Shown here piece by piece: positions 8,073 to 13,565 of a stretch of DNA of 13,565 nt (positions within the stretch are counted from its first letter, which is position 1; every line of letters begins with the position of its first letter). Origin of the DNA: JABDOU01 sp041609995 (GTDB lineage Bacteria; Actinomycetota; Acidimicrobiia; Spongiisociales; SHLN01). The stretch covers positions 1-13,565 of the forward strand of contig JBFIPU010000078.1 of NCBI GenBank assembly GCA_041609995.1, written 5' to 3'. The position numbers and the translations under genes were made by a program. The notes below the pieces were generated by a model that did no database searches, had not been told where the DNA came from, and saw nothing but the letters and a program-made list of their open reading frames with translations.

Positions 8073-9527
8073 ATGGACGCGCATCTCTTCGTGATATTCG
8101 GCGGCCGGGGGGACCTGGCCCGTCGGAAGTTGTTACCGGCGCTGGCCGGGATGGTCCGTCACGCCGGTGATGTGCCCTGTCATGTGCTCGGGGTGGGGCG
8201 GCGCCCGATGGAGGAGGCGGGGTACAGGAAGATGGCGGCCGAAGCGGTGGAAGAGGTCATGGGGGTTTCGGTGGCGACCGATTGGGCTGAATCCAATGTG
8301 CATTACGCCGCCACAGACGAGGCCTCTGGTGGGTTTGAGGGCCTGGCGGAGCGGATCGTGACGATCGAGCAGGCGAATGGCCTGCCCGGCAACCGGGTGT
8401 TCTACCTCGCCATACCGCCGCAGGCGTTCGAGGCGGTGGTGCGCGGTCTCGGTTCGGTCGGTCTCGACGCAGGTCCCGGGTGGGCCCGCCTGGTGGTCGA
8501 GAAACCCATCGGGCACGACCTGGAATCGGCCCGGGAGCTCAACCGCAACGTCCACGAGGTGTTCGACGAGAGCCAGATCTACCGCATCGACCATTATTTG
8601 GGCAAAGAAACGGTGCAGAACCTCCTTGTGTTCCGGTTTGCCAACCACCTTTTCGAGTCGACCTGGAATCGGGATCGGATCTCAGTGGTCGAGATCACAG
8701 TGGCCGAAGACCTCGGGGTCGACGGGCGGGCGGGCTACTACGACCAATCCGGCGCACTGCGTGACATGATCCAGAACCACCTCACCCAACTGCTGACCCT
8801 GGTGGCGATGGAGCCACCCGCTGACTTCTCCGCCGACTCCATACGCGACGAAAAGGTGAAGGTGCTCCGTTCGATCCACCCGATCGACCGGGAAGACGTT
8901 GTTTTCGGCCAGTACCAGGCCGGCGTCCTCGACGGAGCTGCAGTGCCCGGCTACCTAGACGGCCCCGATGTGCCCGCTGACTCGAACACGCCAACCGCCG
9001 TGATCATGCGCCTCCGCCTCAACTCGTGGCGGTGGCAGGGGGTGCCGTTTTATCTCCGTACCGGCAAGCGCTTCCCGGAGCGGCTCACCCAGATCGCCGT
9101 CACCTATCGGGAGCCTCCGGTCGCCCTGTTCGGTTTGGAGAACGCGGAGGACCTCAAGCCGGATGTGCTGCGCCTCGAGCTGCAACCCAACGAAGGGTTC
9201 GAGCTGTACTTCGACGTCAAGGTGCCCGGGCCGGGGGTGGAGCTGCAGTCGATCCCCTTCCATTTCAGCTACGACGAGGCCTTCGGGCACATTCCCGAGG
9301 CGTACGAGACACTGCTGGCCGACGTAGTCAACGGTGACCAGACGTTGTTTGTGCGGGCCGACGAGGTCGAAGAGGCCTGGAAGCTATACCAACCGATCCT
9401 GGATGACCCGCCCCGGGCCCTGCCCTATCCGGCCGGAAGCTGGGGGCCGCCGGAGGGCGATGCGTTACTCGCCCACGCCGACTCCTGGTTCATGCCCGAC
9501 AGCCGGGTCCGGCACACATCGCACTGA
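8073..9527 (+). CDS. zwf: Glucose-6-phosphate 1-dehydrogenase
   Basis: Zwf oxidises glucose-6-phosphate to 6-phosphogluconolactone, the entry step of the oxidative pentose phosphate pathway. The 484-aa protein has the dinucleotide motif FGGRGDLARRKLLPAL (9-24), a GVGRRP segment (40-45) whose arginines suit NADP binding, EKPIG (143-147), the hallmark RIDHYLGKE (171-179) with substrate-binding His174, and a QNHLTQLL segment carrying the expected catalytic base histidine. The C-terminal ADSWF-type end is typical. The fingerprint reads GGRGDLA instead of the common GASGDLA/GATGDLA, with Arg12 beside the pyrophosphate loop. The ATG at 8073 lies 3 bp after gnd. It is the last gene of the operon: neither opcA (the usual actinobacterial partner) nor the lactonase gene follows, because the next gene is convergent and only 4 bp away. 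Confidence 0.96.
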   Translation: MDAHLFVIFGGRGDLARRKLLPALAGMVRHAGDVPCHVLGVGRRPMEEAGYRKMAAEAVEEVMGVSVATDWAESNVHYAATDEASGGFEGLAERIVTIEQANGLPGNRVFYLAIPPQAFEAVVRGLGSVGLDAGPGWARLVVEKPIGHDLESARELNRNVHEVFDESQIYRIDHYLGKETVQNLLVFRFANHLFESTWNRDRISVVEITVAEDLGVDGRAGYYDQSGALRDMIQNHLTQLLTLVAMEPPADFSADSIRDEKVKVLRSIHPIDREDVVFGQYQAGVLDGAAVPGYLDGPDVPADSNTPTAVIMRLRLNSWRWQGVPFYLRTGKRFPERLTQIAVTYREPPVALFGLENAEDLKPDVLRLELQPNEGFELYFDVKVPGPGVELQSIPFHFSYDEAFGHIPEAYETLLADVVNGDQTLFVRADEVEEAWKLYQPILDDPPRALPYPAGSWGPPEGDALLAHADSWFMPDSRVRHTSH

Positions 9528-9531
9528 CGAG

Positions 9532-10461
9532 TCAGTCGGTCACCGTCAGCATCGTTTGCAGTCCGCCCGGGTTGGAGGGATGCCGGAGTTTCGCCATAGC
9601 CTTCGCCTCGATCTGGCGAATGCGCTCCCGGGTGAGGTCGAAGGCCTGGCCCACCTGGTCAAGCGTACGGGGGACGCCGTCATCGAGCCCGTAGCGGAGG
9701 GTGAGGACCTTCTGTTCGCGTTCGTTGAGGCGGATGAGCAATGCCCGAATGGCGTCGCGCCGGTGGTTCTCGGCGGCGAACTCGAACGGGCTGATGGACT
9801 CGTGGTCTTCGATGAAGTCGGCCACGGTGGCCCCGTCTTCGCCCACCTCGGCGTGGATGGAGATGGGATCGGGCGCCAGCCGCATCGCATTCAAGACTTT
9901 TTGTGGCTCGATGCCGGTGGCCTCGGCGATTTGCTCGACTGTGGGCTTTTCTCCCGTCTTGGCGAACAAGGAGGTCTCGGCCTGCTGCACCCGCGCAATG
10001 GTGTCGATGATCTGGACCGGAGCTCGGATGGTGCGTGATTTGTCGGCGATCGCCCGGTTGATGGCCTGGCGGATCCACCAGGTGGCGTACGTCGAGAACT
10101 TGAAGCCTTTGGTCCAATCGAACTTCTCCACGGCCCGGATGAGGCCGAGATTGCCTTCCTGGATCAGGTCGAGGAAGGGCAGGCCACTGGCCGTGTAGCG
10201 CTTGGCGATGGAGACGACCAGCCGCAGGTTCGCCTGGACGAACTCGGCCTTGGCGTCTTCGCCCCGGATCATGATGAGCTCGAGCTCGGCCGCCGGTTTG
10301 CCGTCACCGCCGGCGGCCGCCGCCTCCTTGGCCTGTTCTCCCTCCTGGATCAGCTTGGCCAGAGAGATCTCCTGGTGGGCTTCGAGCAGGGGATATCGGC
10401 CGATTCCATCGAGGTATTGCTTGACCGTGGGGTCCCATCCGTCATTGGGGCGGCGTGCCAT
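9532..10461 (-). CDS. RNA polymerase sigma-70 factor, primary-like (SigB/RpoD type)
   Basis: This 309-aa sigma factor has regions 1.2 to 4 but no region 1.1. Region 1.2 is DPTVKQYLDGIGRYPLL (10-26). A Gly/Ala-rich linker follows (45-60). Region 2 includes NLRLVVSIAKRYTASG (78-93), DLIQEGNLGLIRAVEKFD (98-115) and KFSTYATWWIRQAI (121-134), the core-binding and -10 recognition parts. Region 3 follows, and region 4 ends with the helix-turn-helix LTRERIRQIEAKAMAKLRHPS (276-296). Size and composition fit a group 2 (SigB/HrdB-paralogue) factor, but a compact housekeeping SigA cannot be excluded. Region 3.0 begins RAPVQII rather than the common RIPVHM. The ATG at 10461 has AGGA 5 nt upstream. It converges on zwf and diverges from tRNA-Val. 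Confidence 0.93.
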   Translation of the reverse strand: MARRPNDGWDPTVKQYLDGIGRYPLLEAHQEISLAKLIQEGEQAKEAAAAGGDGKPAAELELIMIRGEDAKAEFVQANLRLVVSIAKRYTASGLPFLDLIQEGNLGLIRAVEKFDWTKGFKFSTYATWWIRQAINRAIADKSRTIRAPVQIIDTIARVQQAETSLFAKTGEKPTVEQIAEATGIEPQKVLNAMRLAPDPISIHAEVGEDGATVADFIEDHESISPFEFAAENHRRDAIRALLIRLNEREQKVLTLRYGLDDGVPRTLDQVGQAFDLTRERIRQIEAKAMAKLRHPSNPGGLQTMLTVTD

Positions 10462-10518
10462 AAGTCCTGACCAGTAGCGGGTACCAGTTCATCGACCCAT
10501 CGGCCGGTGGACTTGAGT

Positions 10519-10540
10519 GGGCTAGCCCCTGGCAGGGCTA
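10519..10540. other. Inverted/direct repeat in the sigma factor-tRNA divergent spacer
   Basis: A perfect 10-bp palindrome GGGCTAGCCC (10519-10528) is followed by a second GGGCTA (10535-10540). TAGCCC (10523-10528) and GGGCTA (10535-10540) form an inverted repeat with a 6-bp gap. It lies about 30 bp upstream of tRNA-Val and 58 bp upstream of the sigma gene on the other strand, so it could be an operator or a small hairpin. Apart from this, no convincing -35/-10 pair was found in the 108-bp spacer. Chance occurrence in GC-rich DNA is possible. Confidence 0.3.
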
Positions 10541-10569
10541 ACCTTGCCTGCTGTTCTCGTGAAATATCC

Positions 10570-10642
10570 GGGCGCTTAGCTCAGTTGGGAGAGCGCCTGC
10601 CTTACAAGCAGGAGGTCGGCGGTTCGAGCCCGTCAGCGCCCA
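10570..10642 (+). tRNA. tRNA-Val (anticodon TAC)
   Basis: A complete cloverleaf of 73 nt folds by eye. The acceptor stem GGGCGCT pairs perfectly with AGCGCCC. The D arm is GCTC-AGTTGGGA-GAGC. The anticodon stem CCTGC/GCAGG encloses the loop CTTACAA with anticodon TAC. The variable loop is AGGTC. The T arm is GGCGG-TTCGAGC-CCGTC with one G-T pair. The discriminator base is A, and no CCA is encoded (CAC follows), so the tail must be added enzymatically. It reads GUA and, by wobble, GUG valine codons. Confidence 0.96.
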
Positions 10643-10650
10643 CGAGTACG

Positions 10651-10665
10651 ACAGCCTTCGGCTGT
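10651..10665 (+). terminator. Small hairpin just downstream of tRNA-Val
   Basis: ACAGCC and GGCTGT form a perfect 6-bp stem around a TTC loop, 8 nt after the tRNA 3' end. No T-run follows, so it may be a 3' processing signal or part of a tandem terminator with the longer hairpin at 10672-10707. Function is inferred from position only. Confidence 0.3.
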
Positions 10666-10671
10666 GGCACA

Positions 10672-10707
10672 CGTGGGTTGGCTCGACCTTTGGTTGAGCT
10701 GCCCACG
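10672..10707 (+). terminator. Long imperfect hairpin between tRNA-Val and the secreted esterase gene
   Basis: The inner stem pairs GCTCGACC (10681-10688) with GGTTGAGC (10692-10699) over a TTT loop: 8 bp with one G-T pair. After a small internal loop (TTG against TG), CGTGGG (10672-10677) pairs with CCCACG (10702-10707), giving 14 bp in all. It ends 48 bp before the ATG of the next gene. No U-tract follows. It may be a U-less terminator of the tRNA transcript or a structured 5' leader for the downstream gene. Confidence 0.4.
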
Positions 10708-10755
10708 GACGTCTTGTGGCCGGTGGTTTGATGTGCGGTTGGTAGAGGTGTGGTC

Positions 10756-12282
10756 ATGGAACATGGACTAGTCGTGCCGGCGAGAACCGGGTGGCGTTCG
10801 CGCGTGCTTGGGTCCTTGGTGCTTGGATTGCTGGCTCTTGGCGCCATGGCTGGGGTGTTGTTGGGTGTGGGGGTACGGGCGGCTGATGGGGCGGTTGATC
10901 CCGAGCGGGCCGGGGTGGGCCTGTTCGATCCGACCTCCGGCGAATGGCACCTCCGGTATCCGGATGGCAGTGAGCATCACTTCTTCTATGGGGATCCCGG
11001 CGATCTGCCGCTGCTGGGAGACTGGGACTGCGACGGTTTCGACACGGTGGGCATGTACCGGCCCTCCAATGGCTTCGTCTATGTACGCAATGCCAACGGG
11101 TTCGGGGTGGCGGACCAGGAGTTCTTCTTCGGCCTCGCCGGCGACATTCCGCTGGTGGGTGACTGGGACGGCGATGGGTGCGATACTCTGGCGATCTACC
11201 GCCGCGGCCGGGTCTTCGTTCGCAACGCGCTCGGCACCGGGTTCGCCGACTATGACTACGTGTTCGGAGATCCAGGTGATCGCCCGTTCAGCGGCGATTT
11301 CGACGGCGATGGCCGCTCGACCGTCGGCCTGTACCGGCAAAGCACCGGGTATGCCTATCTGCGCCAATCCAACACCAGCGGCCCAGCCGACAACGAGTTC
11401 TTCTACGGCGACCCGGCCGATCGGATCTTGATCGGTGATTGGGACGGTGATGGGGCCGAGACGGTTGGGATCTTCCGGCCGTCGGAGGCGGCCTATCACC
11501 TGTCCGACACCAACGCCACAGGACCGGCCGACACGGTCGGCTGGTTCGGCTACCCATCGTTCCTTCCAGTCGGCGGCGTGCTGGCTGCACCGGACCTCAC
11601 CACGCCGTATCCGACCACGACACTGCCGATCGAGACCAGCACGACCAGCTCCACGACCTCCACGACGGCCTCGCCGCCTGGGCCGCTCACGATCATGGCG
11701 ATCGGCGACTCGATCACCGAGGGCAATCCGGTCGCCCACACCTACCGGTTCTACCTCTCCCAGATCTATGGAGACCGGGTCGACCTGGTCGGCTCGAAGT
11801 GGGGGGTCTTTGGGGGAGCGGCGAAGGACGGTGATTTCGATCAGGACCACCAGGCTTATTGGGGTTGGCGGGCCGACGAGGTCGCACCTCAGGTCGACAC
11901 CGCCGCCGACACCCATCGCCCGGCGGTGGCCCTCATTCACCTCGGCACCAACGACCTGCTGCAGGGCCAGGACGCCGGCTCCACCGTGGAGGAGATTCGC
12001 GACACCATCGACCATCTGCGCGACGCCAACCCCGACGTCGACGTCTTCGTGGCCCAGATCATCACGTGCCCGGGCTCCTGTGGTTCCGACCGCACGGAGC
12101 TCAACAACGGCATCTGGAATCTGGCGGCCGAGATGGACACCCCCGACGCCCGGGTGGTGGCGGTGTGGATGGACAATGTGGAACCAGCCGATCTCCACGA
12201 CGGCGTGCATCCGTCCGATGTCGGATCGGAGAAGATGTTCTGGAACTGGGAGGCCGCCCTCGAAGCCGCCGGGCTGCTCTGA
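10756..12282 (+). CDS. Secreted FG-GAP/propeller-like repeat protein with C-terminal SGNH/GDSL hydrolase domain
   Basis: The 508-aa exported protein begins with a basic N-terminus and a hydrophobic stretch (17-40), with a plausible signal-peptidase site after Ala42. Residues 54-274 form five repeats of about 46 residues with the pattern GDWDGDGxDTVGxYR, a YLR strand and an FFYG turn; DxDxDGxxD loops at 88, 135, 180 and 227 resemble calcium loops of FG-GAP propellers. A Thr/Ser/Pro linker (279-310) leads to an SGNH hydrolase domain: block I GDSITEG with nucleophile Ser319, block III GTND (397-400) and block V DGVHP with Asp482 and His485. The triad is intact, so the protein is likely an extracellular esterase or deacetylase acting on a glycan or lipid; the substrate is unknown. 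ATG 10756 is preferred over GTG 10750 because GAGG (10745-10748) is 7 nt upstream of it. It converges on the xdhC-like gene with 7 bp between. Confidence 0.88.
   Translation: MEHGLVVPARTGWRSRVLGSLVLGLLALGAMAGVLLGVGVRAADGAVDPERAGVGLFDPTSGEWHLRYPDGSEHHFFYGDPGDLPLLGDWDCDGFDTVGMYRPSNGFVYVRNANGFGVADQEFFFGLAGDIPLVGDWDGDGCDTLAIYRRGRVFVRNALGTGFADYDYVFGDPGDRPFSGDFDGDGRSTVGLYRQSTGYAYLRQSNTSGPADNEFFYGDPADRILIGDWDGDGAETVGIFRPSEAAYHLSDTNATGPADTVGWFGYPSFLPVGGVLAAPDLTTPYPTTTLPIETSTTSSTTSTTASPPGPLTIMAIGDSITEGNPVAHTYRFYLSQIYGDRVDLVGSKWGVFGGAAKDGDFDQDHQAYWGWRADEVAPQVDTAADTHRPAVALIHLGTNDLLQGQDAGSTVEEIRDTIDHLRDANPDVDVFVAQIITCPGSCGSDRTELNNGIWNLAAEMDTPDARVVAVWMDNVEPADLHDGVHPSDVGSEKMFWNWEAALEAAGLL
10915..11577 (+). 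repeat. Five tandem protein-level repeats, about 140 bp each
   Basis: Within the secreted esterase gene, DWD-type calcium loops recur at 11017, 11158, 11293 and 11434, a spacing of 141, 135 and 141 bp. Five strand-turn units are recognisable from the YLR-like strands and FFYG-like turns. The fifth ends in PVGG and lacks the DxDxDG loop. Divergence at DNA level indicates an old duplication rather than a recent expansion. Confidence 0.8.
11632..11667 (+). repeat. Short 9-bp-period low-complexity repeat encoding the Thr/Ser linker
   Basis: Four imperfect 9-base units (GAGACCAGC, ACGACCAGC, TCCACGACC, TCCACGACG) encode the ETS-TTS-STT-STT part of the interdomain linker. Such Thr/Ser tracts are common flexible, often glycosylated linkers in secreted actinobacterial enzymes. 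The tract could vary in length between strains by slippage. Confidence 0.6.
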
Positions 12283-12289
12283 CCGGGCG

Positions 12290-13075
12290 TCAGATGTCAG
12301 CCGGCTCGTCGGCGCGCTGGGCGTGGATCCGGCCTTCGGTGCCGGCCAGCGACAGCCCGGTGCCGTGGCCGTAGCGGACCTGGATCATCTCTCCCAGGAT
12401 CGAGACCGCCACCTCGCCCGGGGTTTCCGCCCCGATGTCGAGCCCCACCGGCCCGTGTATGCGGGCGATCGTGTCGGCGTCGTAACCGGCCGCCTCCAGC
12501 CGTTCTGCCCGGATCTTGGACGTGCGCCGGCTACCCATGGCTCCGATGTACTTCACCGGGCTGGCGAGCAGCCACGGCAGGACCGGATCCTCGAAGCGGG
12601 CGTCGTGGCTCAGAAGCACGACGTATGTCCGGCGATCGAGGTTGATCTTTGGCATCACGTCATCCGGCCAGCCGACCAGGACGTCGGACGCATCGGGAAA
12701 CCGTTCGACGTTGGTGAAGGCGGGACGGCTGTCGGTCACCACCACCCGGAACCCGAGGCGGGCTGCCAAGGCGGCCAGCTCCTGGCCGGTGTGTACTGCC
12801 CCGATGATGACGAGCTGGGGCTGAGGGGCCACGGTCTCGATGTAGACAGACGTGTCGTCGTAGTCGAGCGTCCGGTTTTGCTCCACCTCCATGAGCTGGG
12901 CGGCATCGGCCAGAACTGCCTCCGCGATCTCGTCGGGCAGAGAGCCGGCGATGTAGCCCTCCTCGGCGTCGATGACGGCCTTTGTTCCGGCTCCCGGTCC
13001 CTCGACGATCGTGGCCAACGCCCCCAGGCGCTCTTCGGCCACCAGATCGGCCACGGCCGGGAGAATCACGCCCAT
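12290..13075 (-). CDS. XdhC-family molybdenum-hydroxylase maturation protein (XdhC C-domain, degenerate N-domain)
   Basis: XdhC/CoxF/CoxI-type proteins bind molybdenum cofactor and help its sulfuration and insertion into xanthine dehydrogenase- or CO dehydrogenase-type enzymes. This 261-aa protein carries the XdhC C-terminal Rossmann domain: LVIIGAVHTGQELAALA (88-104), VVVTDSR (111-117), VVLLSHDARFEDPVL (152-166), YIGAMGSRRT (176-185) and IHGPVGLDIGAETPGEVAVS (206-225). Residues 15-80 look like a degenerate XdhC/CoxI N-domain (ATIVEGPGAGTKAV, then GSLPDE), but without the GGCVE and CGG cysteines; the whole protein has no cysteine. The ATG at 13075 overlaps the stop of the upstream N-domain gene by 10 bp, so the two products are coupled and likely act together. 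Confidence 0.9.
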   Translation of the reverse strand: MGVILPAVADLVAEERLGALATIVEGPGAGTKAVIDAEEGYIAGSLPDEIAEAVLADAAQLMEVEQNRTLDYDDTSVYIETVAPQPQLVIIGAVHTGQELAALAARLGFRVVVTDSRPAFTNVERFPDASDVLVGWPDDVMPKINLDRRTYVVLLSHDARFEDPVLPWLLASPVKYIGAMGSRRTSKIRAERLEAAGYDADTIARIHGPVGLDIGAETPGEVAVSILGEMIQVRYGHGTGLSLAGTEGRIHAQRADEPADI

Positions 13076-13377
13076 TGCTCGATGAAGACCTGAATGGTGC
13101 CGCCACAGGCCAGGCCCACCTCGAAGGCGTCCTCGTCGGCGATGCCGTAGGTGACGAGGCGGGGCTCGCCGGTGCTCAGCACCTCCTGCGCGTGGAGGAA
13201 CACGTCATTCTCGACACACCCTCCCGAGACCGAGCCCTCCATGTCCCCGGCTGAGGACACCAGAAACTTGGCTCCCTCGGGCCGGGGGGCCGACCCCTTC
13301 ACCCGCACCACCGTGGCCACTGCGACGTCCTTGCCCTGGCGGGCCCACGCATCGACGGTTGCGAGTGTTTCGTTCAT
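13066..13377 (-). CDS. Stand-alone XdhC/CoxI N-domain protein
   Basis: This 103-aa protein is a single XdhC/CoxI N-terminal domain. It shows VVRVKGSAPRPEGAKFLVS (23-41), GSVSGGCVEND (48-58) with Cys54, and GLACGGTIQVFIEQ (88-101) with Cys91; these cysteine motifs are the conserved ones thought to contact molybdenum cofactor. The ATG at 13377 overlaps the stop of the upstream CoxE-like gene (ATGA, 4 bp), and its own stop overlaps the XdhC C-domain gene by 10 bp. In many bacteria N- and C-domains form one protein of 300 residues or more; here they are separate reading frames. Both ends are clean and the overlaps look like normal translational coupling, so a split gene pair is more likely than a frameshifted pseudogene. 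Confidence 0.88.
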   Translation of the reverse strand: MNETLATVDAWARQGKDVAVATVVRVKGSAPRPEGAKFLVSSAGDMEGSVSGGCVENDVFLHAQEVLSTGEPRLVTYGIADEDAFEVGLACGGTIQVFIEQWA

Positions 13378-13565
13378 GCGGTCCTCATCACGTCGGACGT
13401 TACGTGCGCGGGTATGGACTCTATCAGCTCGACGATCGACGCCAGGTCGCTGATGCTGGCCGCCGGGACCAGATGGTCGATGTGGGGGAGGGCCGCCTGC
13501 ATGCCGCGGGTGGCAGGCTGATATCCGGGCCGTCCGGCCAGCGGATTGAGCCAGATCAGGGCGTG
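13374..13565 (-). CDS. CoxE-like VWA-domain protein, C-terminal fragment (5' end beyond window)
   Basis: Reading the minus strand from the right edge gives 63 uninterrupted residues ending in a TGA at 13374-13376. The fragment contains IWLNPLAGRPGYQPATRGM, then ALPHIDHLVPA and a DLASIVELIE helix, the characteristic C-terminus of CoxE-type von Willebrand factor A proteins. These proteins work with a MoxR-type AAA+ ATPase (CoxD) in assembling the active site of CO dehydrogenase-like molybdenum hydroxylases. The stop overlaps the ATG of the XdhC/CoxI N-domain gene by 4 bp, consistent with one maturation operon running leftward. Only the end is visible, so the metal-binding VWA motif cannot be checked. 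Confidence 0.8.
   Translation of the reverse strand, partial: HALIWLNPLAGRPGYQPATRGMQAALPHIDHLVPAASISDLASIVELIESIPAHVTSDVMRTA

Noticed and set aside
10513..10544. TTGAGT / TAACCT as a promoter for tRNA-Val
   Set aside because: The spacer is 20 bp and both hexamers are poor; not strong enough to annotate.
10750..10755. GTG start two codons upstream for the secreted esterase
   Set aside because: The GAGG at 10745-10748 is too close to GTG 10750 but well placed for ATG 10756.
10768..12210. 480-aa open frame on the minus strand opposite the secreted esterase
   Set aside because: Its repeats mirror the plus-strand propeller repeats; the plus strand has signal peptide, calcium loops and catalytic triad, so the antisense frame is a shadow.
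13066..13075. Frameshifted single xdhC gene rather than two genes
   Set aside because: The second frame has its own ATG, and the 10-bp overlap and upstream ATGA coupling look like normal operon junctions; the second protein also has its own N-domain-like segment, which a simple frameshift would not explain.
11435..13093. 552-aa plus-strand frame spanning the esterase end and the xdhC-like gene
   Set aside because: It is Arg/Pro/Ser-rich, runs across two well-supported genes on opposite strands and has no domain.
1..13565. CRISPR array, insertion sequence, prophage or attachment site
   Set aside because: No regularly spaced direct repeats, transposase or integrase motifs were seen. The tRNA-Val could be an integration site, but no integrase or duplicated tRNA 3' end follows it within the window.

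Overview
The window is a high-GC (about two thirds G+C by eye), gene-dense bacterial chromosome segment, most likely from an actinomycetote. The 484-aa Zwf, the SigB-sized sigma-70 factor, the tal-pgi-gnd-zwf cluster and a secreted protein built from DWDGDG-type repeats suggest an Acidimicrobiia-like lineage. That placement is inference; no marker here fixes it. No transposase, integrase, CRISPR array or phage gene was seen.

Layout, left to right. (1) The 3' part of dprA (DNA uptake and processing) is followed 9 bp later by a HisC-type aminotransferase. (2) An acyl-CoA synthetase on the minus strand converges on hisC, and the two genes share the bases of their stop codons. (3) After a 150-bp divergent spacer comes a five-gene plus-strand operon for sugar-phosphate metabolism: tal, pgi, a HAD hydrolase, gnd (short form) and zwf. 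Its joints are 8-bp and 4-bp overlaps and 22-bp and 3-bp gaps. It links the glycolytic hexose-phosphate pool (Pgi) to the oxidative (Zwf, Gnd) and non-oxidative (Tal) pentose phosphate branches. Phosphogluconolactonase, OpcA and transketolase are not in the window. (4) A primary-like sigma-70 factor on the minus strand converges on zwf, leaving 4 bp between stop codons. (5) A tRNA-Val(TAC) gene follows, then a spacer that can form a long hairpin. (6) Next is a secreted two-part protein: five propeller-like repeats with calcium-loop motifs, a Thr/Ser linker and an SGNH/GDSL esterase domain. (7) On the minus strand at the right edge is a translationally coupled set: the C-terminus of a CoxE-type VWA protein, a stand-alone XdhC/CoxI N-domain protein and an XdhC C-domain protein. 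These are maturation factors for molybdenum hydroxylases such as CO dehydrogenase or xanthine dehydrogenase, so the structural genes are expected to the right of the window.

No wholly new system could be demonstrated. The points most worth a second look are the overlapping but unfused tal/pgi pair, the probable NAD preference of the short 6-phosphogluconate dehydrogenase, the split XdhC pair in which only one protein keeps cysteines, the repeat-plus-SGNH secreted protein, and the long hairpin after the tRNA.
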